In this document: positions 1 through 8,121 of the stretch, piece by piece
Position numbering within the stretch: the first letter of the stretch is position 1
How the letters are laid out: every line of letters starts with the position of its first letter
DNA from: Jidongwangia harbinensis
GTDB lineage: Bacteria; Actinomycetota; Actinomycetes; Mycobacteriales; Micromonosporaceae
Direction of reading: 5' to 3'
Length of the DNA: 64,000 nucleotides
Assembly (NCBI RefSeq): GCF_020216025.1
Contig: NZ_JAIWNC010000003.1
Span: 1-64,000 of the forward strand
The notes under the pieces: generated by a model
Database searches by the model: none
What the model was told of the DNA's origin: nothing
Seen by the model: only the letters and a program-made list of their open reading frames with translations
Program-made: the position numbers and the translations under genes

Positions 1-335
1 ATGGCCTGCAGGAAGTGCGAGATCTCGTACGTGGCCCGGACCGGGTCGACGACCTTGAAGTAGAGCACCGTGTCGATCGAGACGACCAGGTTGTCGGACG
101 TGATGACGGGTTGCGGCGGGAAGCTGACCACCTGCTCGCGCATGTCCACCTTGGTGCGGACCGCGTCCACGAACGGGACGAGCAGGTTGAGCCCGGGCGA
201 CAGGGTGCGCTTGTACTTGCCGAGGCGCTCGACGACGTCCATCCGCTGCTGCGGCACGATGCGGACGGAACGGACCAGGGTGATCACCGCAAAAAGGGCG
301 ATAACAAAGATGAGTACACCGATTACAACTTCCAT
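1..335 (-). CDS. SPFH/stomatin-like membrane protein, partial
   Basis: N-terminal 111 residues of an SPFH (stomatin/prohibitin/HflK-C) family protein; the gene runs off the left edge of the window. It starts with a hydrophobic anchor (MEVVIGVLIFVIALFAVITL), followed by a typical SPFH core with VPQQRMDVVERLGKY, TLSPGLNLLVPFVD and VDMREQVVSFPPQPV. These proteins form oligomeric membrane scaffolds. It lies 9 bp downstream of the NfeD gene, the usual NfeD-stomatin operon, and the pair resembles Rv1487-Rv1488 of M. tuberculosis (recalled). Only the ATG at 335 fits the anchor. The C-terminal half is not visible. Confidence 0.9.
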   Translation of the reverse strand, partial: MEVVIGVLIFVIALFAVITLVRSVRIVPQQRMDVVERLGKYKRTLSPGLNLLVPFVDAVRTKVDMREQVVSFPPQPVITSDNLVVSIDTVLYFKVVDPVRATYEISHFLQA

Positions 336-344
336 GGCGCCTCT

Positions 345-794
345 CTACATATGTGAAATGTCGTCGCGCCAGACGATCGCCGTGGCGCCACGGACCTTGA
401 TGACCCGGACCCGCTCGCCCGGTTGGTAAATCTCGGTGCCGTCGAACGACCGCGCGGTCCACATCTCGCCGTCGATCTTCACGAGGCCGTGGTCGGCGTC
501 GACCTCCTCGAGCACCGTGGCCTGCGATCCCTCGATCGCCTCCACCCCGAACGGCGTCTCGCCCGACTCCAGGGCCGAGCGCTGGTGCTTCACGATGATC
601 GGCCGGATCGCCGCGACCGACAGCCCGGACACGATCGCGAAGACGATGGCCTGCAGCAGCAGCGGGGCGCCCAGGGCCGCCGCACCGGCCGCCGCCAGCG
701 CGCCCGCGGCGAAGAAGATGATCAGGAAGGTCGCGGTGAAGGCCTCGGCGATCGCGAAGGCGACGGCGAGAACGATCCAGAGGACAGCTTCCAT
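345..794 (-). CDS. NfeD family membrane protein
   Basis: 149-residue NfeD-like protein. Two or three hydrophobic segments fill about residues 1-70 (MEAVLWIVLAVAFAIAEAF, then an Ala/Leu-rich hairpin). A C-terminal OB-fold of the short-NfeD type follows (GVEAIEGSQATVLEEV, GLVKIDGEMWTARS, YQPGERVRVIKVRGATAIV). Short NfeD proteins act with an SPFH partner, here the next gene 9 bp downstream. Function is inferred from the pairing; NfeD-stomatin pairs are generally linked to membrane-domain organisation and proteolysis. The length is normal for the short class. Confidence 0.9.
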   Translation of the reverse strand: MEAVLWIVLAVAFAIAEAFTATFLIIFFAAGALAAAGAAALGAPLLLQAIVFAIVSGLSVAAIRPIIVKHQRSALESGETPFGVEAIEGSQATVLEEVDADHGLVKIDGEMWTARSFDGTEIYQPGERVRVIKVRGATAIVWRDDISHM

Positions 795-903
795 ACCCCG
801 ATCGTGACACGTCTGCGCACGTATAGCGACGGCCAGTCACGGCGTAGCCATATCGCCGCGCGCCAGTTGTATACCCCAGTTGCTCCACCGAGAGAGGCCC
901 ACC

Positions 904-2220
904 GTGTCCCTGTTGCCGGAAACCGGCCGACGTGTCGACGAGATCGCCGCCCGCGCGCAGAGTGCGGGGCGTGCGCCGTCCCTGGCGCTGGCCGTGGTCC
1001 GCGACCGGGCCGTGCTGCACTTCGCCGGCGTCGGCGAGCAGCCCCGCCCCGATCCCGAGACGCAGTACCGGCTCGGTTCGATCACCAAGATGCTGACCGC
1101 CACCATGGTGCTGCAGCTCCGCGACGAGGGCGCCTTCGCCCTCGACGACCTGCTGTACCGGCACCTGCCCGGCACCTCGGTCGGCAGCATCACGCTGCGG
1201 CAGCTGCTCGGGCACGTGTCCGGGCTGCAGCGCGAGCCGGACGGCCCGTGGTGGCAGCGCACCGACGGCGGCGACGTCGACACGTTCCTCGCCGAGCTGG
1301 CGTTCGACAAGGTCGCCGGGCCGCCGTTCCGCCGGTTCCACTACTCGCACCTCGCGTACGGCCTGCTCGGCGCGATGCTGGAACGGGTCACCGGGGAGAG
1401 CTGGGCGGCGCTGGCCGGCAAGCGGGTGCTGGAGCCGCTGGGCATGACGCGGACCACGTACGCGCCGGTCGAGCCGTTCGCCCGCGGGTACGTGGTGCAC
1501 GCGCTGGACGGCAGCCTGCACGAGGAGCCGCGCCGGGACGCGGGCGCGATGGCGCCGGCCGGGCAGCTCTGGTCCACCGTGACCGACATGGCGACCTGGG
1601 CGGCGTTCCTGGCCGATCCGGCGCCCGCGGTGCTCGGCCGGGAGACGCTGGACGAGATGTGCGCACCGGTGGCGCTCACCGACCTGGAGTCGTGGACCGG
1701 CGGGCACGGGCTCGGACCCCAGCTCTTCCGGGTCGGCGAACGGGTGTTCGTGGGGCACGGCGGATCCATGCCGGGATACGCCGCCCATCTCGCGGTGCAC
1801 CGGCGCAGCCGCACCGGCGTGATCGCGTTCGCCAACGCGCACCGCCTGACCGGCACGTCGATCCGGGACGTCTGCCTGGACGCGCTGACCACCGTGCTGG
1901 ACGCCGAACCGGCGACGCCGGAGCCGTGGCGGCCGCCGCCGGCACCGGGCGACGGGACGGCCGAGCTGTGCGGCCGCTGGTGGTGGATGGGCCAGGAGTA
2001 CCAGCTGGACGCGGACGGCGACCGGGTGGTGATGGGCAAGGTGACCCCGCCGGCGGTCGAGCCGTGGTCCTTCGCCCCCGAGGGACCGGACCGGTGGCGC
2101 GGGCTGACCGGGGAGAACGCGGGCGAGGTGCTGCAGGTGCGGCGTACCCCGGAGGGAGCGGTGGACGGCCTGGACATCGCCACGCTGCGCTTCCGCCGGG
2201 ACCCGGCGCACCTGGCCTAG
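904..2220 (+). CDS. serine hydrolase, beta-lactamase/class C-like family
   Basis: About 438-residue penicillin-binding-protein-like serine hydrolase without an evident signal peptide, so probably cytoplasmic. The nucleophile motif SITK is near residue 59, with the surrounding YRLGSITKMLTA typical of the family. The second motif, usually YSN, reads YSH in FHYSHLAYGLLG, and an HGG motif (GHGGSMPGYAAH) stands in for KTG. A C-terminal beta-rich extension (about residues 340-438) resembles lipocalin-like tails in this group. The GTG at 904 is preferred because GAGAG lies just upstream; an in-frame TTG at 880 is the alternative. Its stop overlaps the convergent NUDIX gene by 4 bp. Substrate (peptide, ester or beta-lactam) is unknown. 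Confidence 0.85.
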   Translation: MSLLPETGRRVDEIAARAQSAGRAPSLALAVVRDRAVLHFAGVGEQPRPDPETQYRLGSITKMLTATMVLQLRDEGAFALDDLLYRHLPGTSVGSITLRQLLGHVSGLQREPDGPWWQRTDGGDVDTFLAELAFDKVAGPPFRRFHYSHLAYGLLGAMLERVTGESWAALAGKRVLEPLGMTRTTYAPVEPFARGYVVHALDGSLHEEPRRDAGAMAPAGQLWSTVTDMATWAAFLADPAPAVLGRETLDEMCAPVALTDLESWTGGHGLGPQLFRVGERVFVGHGGSMPGYAAHLAVHRRSRTGVIAFANAHRLTGTSIRDVCLDALTTVLDAEPATPEPWRPPPAPGDGTAELCGRWWWMGQEYQLDADGDRVVMGKVTPPAVEPWSFAPEGPDRWRGLTGENAGEVLQVRRTPEGAVDGLDIATLRFRRDPAHLA

Positions 2221-2711
2221 AAGCCGGCCGCGACCGAGGCGAAGTAGCGGTCGGCCACCCGGGTGTGCAGGTCGAAGCCGAGCGGCGTGGGCTGCTCGAT
2301 CACCTCGACGCCGAGCGTCTCCTCGTTCGGCAGCGGCGGCGGGAGCGTGGTCACGGCCGGCAGCAGGCCGAACACCAGCAGGGTGCCGTCCGGGGCGCTG
2401 AGCGTGTCGAACAGGCGTACCGCCGCCGGGTCCGCGGTGAGGCCGGTCTCCTCGGCGAGTTCGCGTACCACGGCCTGCTGCCAGGTCTCCCCCATGTCGA
2501 TGTAGCCGCCCGGCAGCGCCAGCCGGTCCCGGGCCGGCGGAATGCCGCGCCGCACCACCAGCAGCGCCAGCCCCACCGGCTGGACCGCGACGGCGACCGG
2601 CTTGGGATTGAGGTAGCTGGTCTCGCCGCAGGCGGCGCAGTGCCGCGGCCACGGCCGCCCGGCGGCGAACCGGGCGCCGCAGAACGTGCAGTGCGCGTAC
2701 CGGTCAGGCAT
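2217..2711 (-). CDS. NUDIX hydrolase with N-terminal zinc ribbon
   Basis: 164 residues. The N-terminus has a four-cysteine zinc ribbon (CTFCGARF ... CAACGE), then a NUDIX fold with a complete box from GGYIDMGE to REL-x-EETGL that supplies the Mg-binding glutamates. The arrangement resembles NudC/NADH pyrophosphatase-like and ADP-ribose-type enzymes that hydrolyse nucleoside diphosphates linked to another moiety; the exact substrate is not predictable. It overlaps the upstream gene (2704-3486) by 8 bp, suggesting co-translation. The ATG at 2711 directly precedes the zinc ribbon. Confidence 0.92.
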   Translation of the reverse strand: MPDRYAHCTFCGARFAAGRPWPRHCAACGETSYLNPKPVAVAVQPVGLALLVVRRGIPPARDRLALPGGYIDMGETWQQAVVRELAEETGLTADPAAVRLFDTLSAPDGTLLVFGLLPAVTTLPPPLPNEETLGVEVIEQPTPLGFDLHTRVADRYFASVAAGF

Positions 2712-3486
2712 GCAACGGCGAATTGCAGGCGGCCACCAGGGCCTGCCGGCACGCGGCGGTGAGCGGCCGCAGCGCCGCGTCGCGTTGCTGGGCCTCGTAG
2801 GTGTTGACCGCCCCGCCGGGCGCGTTGTGCTCGGCCAGCGTCAGCACCTGGTCCAGGATGCTGGCCCGGGCGAACAGCCGGCGGGCCCGCGGGTCGAAAC
2901 CCGGCGGGAGCGTGGCGGTGCTGTCCGGCCGGCGCAACGCCTGCAGCGCGCCGGCCAATTCGGGACGCCACTGCGCCACGTCCAGCCGGGTCAGCTGGGT
3001 GGTCGCCTCGGCCAGCGCGGCGGTCAGCTCGGACTCCGCCTCGGCCGCGCCCATCTGGAACCCCGGCCGGTGCCCGGACACCGGGTGCACGCGCCAGAGC
3101 ACGGTCTCGAACTCCATGCCGGAACCGGACGTGTGCCGGCGTACCTCCGGCACGATCCCGAAGTGCGGTGTCATCACCGCCTCGCCGGCCAGCATGGCGG
3201 CGCCGGTCAGCGGGCCCGGGCCGGGCAGGCCACGCGGGTCGCCGGGTGCCGGCAGCACCAGGCGGACGTCGTCCGGCTGCAGCTTCGCGAACACCGGCAG
3301 CCCGGAACCGAGCGGCACGTCGGTCCAGGTGCCGGGTACATCGGCGACGAGGTGCTCCTCGTCGCCGGCGATCTCGTCGGCCAGCTCGTCGAACGGGACG
3401 AGACCGGCGCGCCAGGCGCGCACCCACGCCACGAACCGGGTGGACCGGCGCGCCGTGAGAGTCGCCGCATTCGCTGCGGGTGACAT
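2704..3486 (-). CDS. conserved hypothetical protein, 260 aa
   Basis: 260-residue soluble protein that I cannot assign to a named family. The sequence is ordinary for a folded cytoplasmic protein: no membrane segments, no signal peptide, a Pro/Gly-rich middle (LVLPAPGDPRGLPGPGPLTG) and a helical C-terminal half. The frame has strong G/C bias at third positions. It overlaps the NUDIX gene by 8 bp, so the two are probably one transcript. The ATG at 3486 is the first start, but no clear ribosome site is seen and a slightly later start is possible. Confidence 0.75.
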   Translation of the reverse strand: MSPAANAATLTARRSTRFVAWVRAWRAGLVPFDELADEIAGDEEHLVADVPGTWTDVPLGSGLPVFAKLQPDDVRLVLPAPGDPRGLPGPGPLTGAAMLAGEAVMTPHFGIVPEVRRHTSGSGMEFETVLWRVHPVSGHRPGFQMGAAEAESELTAALAEATTQLTRLDVAQWRPELAGALQALRRPDSTATLPPGFDPRARRLFARASILDQVLTLAEHNAPGGAVNTYEAQQRDAALRPLTAACRQALVAACNSPLHA

Positions 3487-3574
3487 GCGAGCAAGGGTAC
3501 GTGCCGCACGACAGCGTTGTCTCCGTCGGAGCGTCGGAAACGGCGTGTCACTGCCCAGGGGTTACCGTGCGGGC

Positions 3575-4387
3575 ATGTATGGGGAGGACGTACTCGCCGG
3601 CAACTGGCGCCGGCGCAAGGTGGTGCCCGAGGTGGACGCGGAGCGGGACCTGGTGGTCGAGGACGTGGACTCCGGATTCTGCGGCGCGGTGGTCGGGTTC
3701 GAACTCGGCGCGGTGGTGCTGGAGGACCGGCACGGCCGCCGCCGCAACTTCCCGCTCGAACCCGCAGCGTTCCTGCTCGAGGGGGCGGTGGTGACGCTGC
3801 GCAAGCCGGCGGCGCCGGACCGCCCGGCCGCCCGGCAGCGCACCGCCTCCGGTTCGGTGGCGGTCGCCGGGCAGCGGGCCCAGGTGGCCAAGGCCAGCCG
3901 GATCTGGGTGGAGGGCATCCACGACGCCGCGCTGGTGGAACGGATCTGGGGTGACGACCTCCGGGTCGAGGGCGTGGTGGTGGAGCCGCTGGACGGCATC
4001 GACGAGCTGGCCGCCGAGGTGCGGTCGTTCCGGCCGGGACCGCACCGCCGCCTCGGCGTGCTCGTCGACCACCTGGTGCCGGGCAGCAAGGAGAGCCGCA
4101 TCGTGGCCGCCGTGCAGCACCCGGACGTGCTGGTCACCGGGCACCCGTACATCGACGTCTGGCAGGCGGTGAAACCGGACCGGGTGGGCCTGCGGGCGTG
4201 GCCGGTGATCCCGCCCGGCCGGCCCTGGAAGGAAGGCGTGTGCGCCGCCGCCGGCGTCGCCGAACCGGCCGACATGTGGCGGCGCATCCTGGCGAGCGTG
4301 CACAGCTACAAGGACGTCGAGACGCCGCTGATCAACTCGATGGAACGCCTGATCGACTTCGTGACCGAACCGGGCGCACCGGGCTGA
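3575..4387 (+). CDS. DUF3097 family protein
   Basis: 270-residue protein matching the actinobacterial DUF3097 family. Recognisable stretches are VVPEVDAERDLVVEDVDSGF, IWVEGIHDAALVERIWGDDL, LGVLVDHLVPGSKESRI and DVLVTGHPYIDVWQAV. The EGxxD and LVDHLVPGSKE pattern resembles a Toprim-like metal-binding core (glutamate, then DxD-like acids), so a nuclease or primase-like role is possible but unproven. The ATG at 3575 was chosen because homologues begin near YGEDVLAGNWRRR; longer upstream in-frame starts lack support. It is transcribed divergently from 2704-3486 and converges on the ABC ATPase gene. Confidence 0.88.
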   Translation: MYGEDVLAGNWRRRKVVPEVDAERDLVVEDVDSGFCGAVVGFELGAVVLEDRHGRRRNFPLEPAAFLLEGAVVTLRKPAAPDRPAARQRTASGSVAVAGQRAQVAKASRIWVEGIHDAALVERIWGDDLRVEGVVVEPLDGIDELAAEVRSFRPGPHRRLGVLVDHLVPGSKESRIVAAVQHPDVLVTGHPYIDVWQAVKPDRVGLRAWPVIPPGRPWKEGVCAAAGVAEPADMWRRILASVHSYKDVETPLINSMERLIDFVTEPGAPG

Positions 4388-4400
4388 CCGGCGGTGCGGT

Positions 4401-5180
4401 TCAGTCCGTCGGCGGGGTGGGGAGGTGCTGTTCGGTCAGCAGCAGCTGGTGCAGTTCGGCCGAGGCCACCGCGACCTGGTCGAGGTGGGCGTTGAGGCCG
4501 AACGAACGCGGGCGCGGGATGTCCACGTCGACGATCTTGTTGATCCGCCCGGGCCGGGCGCTGAGCACGGTCACCCGGTCCGCCAGCAGGACGGCCTCCT
4601 GGATCGAGTGGGTGACGAAGACGATGGTGGTGCCGAGCTCGGAGTGAATGCGCTGCAGCTCGACGGCGAGTTCCTCGCGGGTCAGGGCGTCCAGCGCGGA
4701 GAACGGCTCGTCCATCAGCATCACCTTCGGGTTCTGGATCAGCGCCCGGCACAGCGACACCCGCTGCTGCATGCCGCCGGACAACTCATGCGGAAGCCGC
4801 TTGGCGAAGGTGCCGAGGCCGGTCATCTCGAGGAGTTGCCAGGCCCGTTCCCGGTGCTGCGGACGGCGCCACTTGAAGATCTCCACCGGCAGCAGGACGT
4901 TGTCCTCGACCGTGCGCCACGGCAACAGGGCCGGCCGCTGGAAGACGAACGCGACGTCCCGGCGCGGCGTCACCACGCGGTCGCCGGCGATGGCGATCCG
5001 GCCGCCGGTGGGTTTGAGCAGGCCGCCGATCAGCCGCAGCAGGGTCGACTTGCCGCAGCCGGAACGGCCGATGACGGCCATGAACTCGCCCGCCCCGACG
5101 GTGAGGCTGATGTCCTTGAGCGCCTCGACCGGACCGGACCTGCCGCGGAACGTCTGCGACGCCCCGTCGATGGTGATCAT
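4401..5180 (-). CDS. ABC transporter ATP-binding protein, SsuB/TauB type
   Basis: 259-residue nucleotide-binding subunit of an importer of the nitrate/sulfonate/taurine class. Walker A GRSGCGKST, Q-loop FVFQRPALLPWRTVEDNV, signature LSGGMQQR, Walker B VMLMDEPFSALDAL and H-loop VFVTHSIQEAV are all intact. The ATG at 5180 is preceded by GGGAAG at a good distance; an upstream in-frame start would add 19 non-conserved residues. It is the last gene of an operon with permease and binding protein (5213-7082). The ligand is not predictable from the ATPase; context suggests an organic acid. Confidence 0.95.
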   Translation of the reverse strand: MITIDGASQTFRGRSGPVEALKDISLTVGAGEFMAVIGRSGCGKSTLLRLIGGLLKPTGGRIAIAGDRVVTPRRDVAFVFQRPALLPWRTVEDNVLLPVEIFKWRRPQHRERAWQLLEMTGLGTFAKRLPHELSGGMQQRVSLCRALIQNPKVMLMDEPFSALDALTREELAVELQRIHSELGTTIVFVTHSIQEAVLLADRVTVLSARPGRINKIVDVDIPRPRSFGLNAHLDQVAVASAELHQLLLTEQHLPTPPTD

Positions 5181-5212
5181 CGGACTTCCCTGGGTGCTAG
5201 CGGCCGGTGGGC

Positions 5213-6001
5213 CTAGGACGAGATCGCGCGGGCCCATGGCACCAGCAGGCGCTCGATGCCGGCCATCACGTAGAAGAACAGCACGCCGATGGCCGCGAGC
5301 AGGGCCAGGGCCGCGAACGCGAGCGGGGTGTCGTTGGAGGCACCGGAACCCGCGATGACCGAACCGAGGCCGTGGTCCGGGTTGACCACCTCACCGATGA
5401 CGGCGCCGATGATGGCCAGCGGGGTGGCGACCTTCAGACCGACGAACACCTGGGGCAGCGCCCAGGTCAGTCGTACCTTGACGAAGGTCTGCCACCAGGA
5501 CGCGGAGAGTGAACGGGCCAGTTCGTGCAGATCGGCCGGCGTCGAGGAGAGACCGGCCATGGTCGACACCACCACCGGGAAGAAGCTGACCAGGACGACC
5601 ATGACGATCTTCGGCGGATCACCGAAGCCCATCCACACCAGCAGCAGCGGGGCGAGCGCGACCTTGGGGATCGCGTTGACCGCCGCGAGGATCGGCATCG
5701 CCATCCGCTCCACGGTACGGGACGCGGCCAGCACCACGGCGATGGTCAGCCCGCCCGCCACCGCGATGCAGAAACCGACGAGTACCCGCTGCGAGGTGAT
5801 CCAGGTCTCCTGCAGGAGGAACCGCGGCGTCCGCAGGAAGGACTCCACCACGTCCGCCGGTGACGGTACGTAGAACGGGTCGATCCGCAGGAAGACGGTG
5901 AGCGACCACCAGAGAGTCACGGCGATCACCACCCCGAGAACGGGCAGCCCCGCGTTGGTCCACACCCGGGCGAGCCGGGTGCCGCTTGAGAAGTCCGTCA
6001 T
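5213..6001 (-). CDS. ABC transporter permease, SsuC/TauC type
   Basis: 262-residue inner-membrane permease with about six hydrophobic segments. The EAA-type cytoplasmic loop is visible as ELARSLSASWWQTFVKVRLTWALPQ, cut by a helix into the classical EAA---G-like pattern, followed by PQVFVGLKVATPLAIIGAVIGEV, typical of the SsuC/TauC/NrtB branch. It sits 32 bp upstream of the ATPase and 64 bp downstream of the binding protein gene. Start ATG 6001 gives a normal N-terminal cytoplasmic tail before the first helix (LPVLGVVIAVTLWW). Confidence 0.93.
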   Translation of the reverse strand: MTDFSSGTRLARVWTNAGLPVLGVVIAVTLWWSLTVFLRIDPFYVPSPADVVESFLRTPRFLLQETWITSQRVLVGFCIAVAGGLTIAVVLAASRTVERMAMPILAAVNAIPKVALAPLLLVWMGFGDPPKIVMVVLVSFFPVVVSTMAGLSSTPADLHELARSLSASWWQTFVKVRLTWALPQVFVGLKVATPLAIIGAVIGEVVNPDHGLGSVIAGSGASNDTPLAFAALALLAAIGVLFFYVMAGIERLLVPWARAISS

Positions 6002-6065
6002 GGTGGAACTCCGTGGGTGGTCTCGGACGATGGATGGGGCGGGGCGAACCCCGCCCCCTGCGACA

Positions 6066-7082
6066 TCAGCCGGCCGGGACGAACCCGAAGTCGACGACCT
6101 TGTCCGGGCTCATGCCGGGCGGCATCAGCCCGGCGCTCTGCAGAACGGCGATGCCGCGGGCGACCCGCTGCTCGTCGATGTGCCCCAGCGGCGCGCCACC
6201 GGGCGGTGCCACGTACGGCTTCATCGCCTTGAGCTCGCCCACCGCGGCGGGGACGGCGGCCGTGGGCTCGGCCCGGTTGAGGATGGTGGCGGCCTCCTCG
6301 GGATTGTCCACCGCGTCCTGCAGGCCCTTCAGCGCCGCACTCGTGAACCGCTTGACCAGATCGCGGTTGCTGGCGATCAGGGCCGGCTTGGCGATGATGG
6401 CGTTGCCGAAGAGATCACTGAGGTACGTGCTGTACGGCATGACCACCACCTCCTTTTTGGAGACGTTCTCCAGCGCCTTCTGGCTGAGGAGGAAGGTGCT
6501 CAGCGCATCGACCTTCCGCTTGGCCATCAGCCCGTTGAGCGCGGTGGGCTGGGCGCCCTGCAGCTTGACCGTCTTGGCGTCGATCTTGGCAAGCTTCGCG
6601 TACGCCGGGAACAGCAGCTCACTGACCGAGCCGCTGCCGGTGGCGACGGTCTTGCCGGCGAGGTCGGCCGGCGCGGTGATCCCGGTGTCCTTCGTGGTCA
6701 TGATGGACACCAGGGTCTGCTGGTGGATCGCCGCGACCGCGCGCCAGTCGGTGAACTTGCCGGTGCCGGACTGGATGACCGCGCCGGTGAAGTCGAGGGC
6801 CGCGAACTGCGCCTGGTCCGACTTGAGCAGCGTCAGGTTCTGGACGTTACCGGCGCCCTTCTGGATCTCGACATCGATGCCGACGTCCCGGAAGTAGCCC
6901 TTCTCCTTAGCCAGCCAGATGAACGAGTCACGGCCGACAGCGCCGAAGGCCGTCACATAGGTCACCTTGTCGACCTTGCCGGAACTCGCGCCGCTGTCGC
7001 CGTCGCTGTCGCCGGTACACGCGCTCAACCCGACCGCCGCGACGAGCAGGGCGGCAACCAGCGCAGGTGAACGTCTGATCAT
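6066..7082 (-). CDS. ABC transporter substrate-binding lipoprotein, NMT1/SsuA-like
   Basis: 338-residue periplasmic-type binding protein. The lipoprotein signal peptide ends in LSAC (Cys about residue 22), followed by an Asp/Ser/Gly linker. The mature part shows NMT1/THI5-like features: YVTAFGAVGRDSFIWLAKEKGYF, DVGIDVEIQKGAGNVQNL and DLAGKTVATGSGSVSELLFPAY. These proteins capture organic molecules such as sulfonates, thiamine precursors, aromatic acids or riboflavin-like ligands. The gene is divergent from the GntR/DUF6282/GalB-like/aldolase operon, so the ligand may be the substrate of that pathway. First gene of the transporter operon. Confidence 0.93.
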   Translation of the reverse strand: MIRRSPALVAALLVAAVGLSACTGDSDGDSGASSGKVDKVTYVTAFGAVGRDSFIWLAKEKGYFRDVGIDVEIQKGAGNVQNLTLLKSDQAQFAALDFTGAVIQSGTGKFTDWRAVAAIHQQTLVSIMTTKDTGITAPADLAGKTVATGSGSVSELLFPAYAKLAKIDAKTVKLQGAQPTALNGLMAKRKVDALSTFLLSQKALENVSKKEVVVMPYSTYLSDLFGNAIIAKPALIASNRDLVKRFTSAALKGLQDAVDNPEEAATILNRAEPTAAVPAAVGELKAMKPYVAPPGGAPLGHIDEQRVARGIAVLQSAGLMPPGMSPDKVVDFGFVPAG

Positions 7083-7340
7083 GCATTCCTCCTGGATTTC
7101 CCGCCGATCGCGGGTGAAAGTTCGGCTGTTCGTGGGAACCGGGGAACGCCTGTGCCATCGACATTCGTGCCCGCCAGCCCCGGGTCCGGACGAGATGCTA
7201 GAGCAGTGTCAATCACCTGTCACGGGGACATTCGTCTCCTTCGGACAGCGGAAATCCCGCGTGCGGGACGTCCTGTTAGGACGTTTTCGCAGTTCGTGCA
7301 TGCGACGAGAGGCTCCCGGCGGTTGCCCGTGGTGTAGACA

Positions 7341-7356
7341 AGATTGTTGACAATCT
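7341..7356. promoter_or_regulatory. candidate GntR (FadR-type) operator
   Basis: Palindrome AGATTGT-TG-ACAATCT in the gap between the divergent transporter operon and the GntR regulator gene. The core ATTGTTGACAAT matches the T-GT-N-AC-A pattern bound by FadR/FCD-type GntR proteins, and TTGACA inside it could be a -35 hexamer. The rest of the 7083-7431 gap has no other gene; it probably holds both divergent promoters. Binding by the adjacent regulator is inferred. Confidence 0.55.
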
Positions 7357-7431
7357 CGCGCGGTCGGGCAGGGCCCGATAGTCTCCGGTGTCCCATCCAC
7401 AATGACTCTTTCCGGGGAGGTGGAGCGCGAG

Positions 7432-8121
7432 ATGACAGTGCCGGACGGCGCGTACGAGACGTTGCGCGCGCTGATCTCGAGCGGCGAGCTGATGCCCAAC
7501 GAGCGGTTGGTCGAGGCCGACCTCGCCGCCCGGCTGGAGGTCAGCCGCGCCGTCGTGCGCCAGGCACTGGTCCGCCTCGGACAGGACCGGATGGTGGTGC
7601 TCACCCCGCACCGGGGCGCCCGGGTCCGGATGGTCACCGAGGCGGAGGCGGTCGAGATCCTGCAGGCGCGGGCCGTGCTGGAGGGCCTCACCGCGGGCGC
7701 GGCCGCCCGGCGCGCGACCGGCCGGGAACTCGCCTCGATCCGCCGGATCCTCGCCGACATGGACCGCAAGTTGGCCCAGGACGATCTGCTCGGCTATTCG
7801 GAGAGCAACGCGGCTCTGCACGCCGCGATCATCGCCGCCTCCCGGCACGAGACCGCCGCGCGTCTGATCCGAGGGTTGCGCGCACAGATGGTCCGGTTCC
7901 AGTTCCGCACCATCCTGGTGCCCGGTCGGCCCGCACAGTCCTTTGCGGAGCACCTCGCGATCGTCGACGCCATCGCGGCCCGCGACCCGGAGACGGCCGA
8001 GGACATGATGCGCCGTCACCTCTCCCACGTCGAGGGCACGCTCTCGCACACCACCGCGGCGAAGCAGCGGCGCGCCGCCACCCCGCCGGGGAAACCCACC
8101 CACAAGGAGAGCCATGTCTGA
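7432..8121 (+). CDS. GntR family transcriptional regulator, FCD type
   Basis: 229-residue regulator. An N-terminal winged helix-turn-helix (YETLRALISSGELMPNERL, EADLAARLEVSRAVVRQAL) is followed by an all-helical FCD ligand domain (EAVEILQARAVLEGLTAGAAA, NAALHAAIIAASRH, AEHLAIVDAIAARDPETAED) with the His/Asp residues that normally bind a metal and a carboxylate ligand. The ATG at 7432 has GGAG six bases upstream; the in-frame ATG at 7402 has no ribosome site. It heads an overlapping operon and faces the importer operon across a palindrome at 7341, so it probably controls both in response to a pathway acid. Confidence 0.93.
   Translation: MTVPDGAYETLRALISSGELMPNERLVEADLAARLEVSRAVVRQALVRLGQDRMVVLTPHRGARVRMVTEAEAVEILQARAVLEGLTAGAAARRATGRELASIRRILADMDRKLAQDDLLGYSESNAALHAAIIAASRHETAARLIRGLRAQMVRFQFRTILVPGRPAQSFAEHLAIVDAIAARDPETAEDMMRRHLSHVEGTLSHTTAAKQRRAATPPGKPTHKESHV

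Noticed and set aside
880..903. TTG at 880 as start of the serine hydrolase
   Set aside because: The GTG at 904 has a GAGAG ribosome site; the eight extra residues look unconserved.
423..2762. Long Arg/Gly/Ala-rich frame overlapping NfeD, serine hydrolase and NUDIX genes
   Set aside because: Spans three well-supported genes in other frames and shows no domain.
5181..5237. Longer ABC ATPase start at 5237
   Set aside because: Adds 19 unconserved residues overlapping the permease stop; ATG 5180 has a proper ribosome site.
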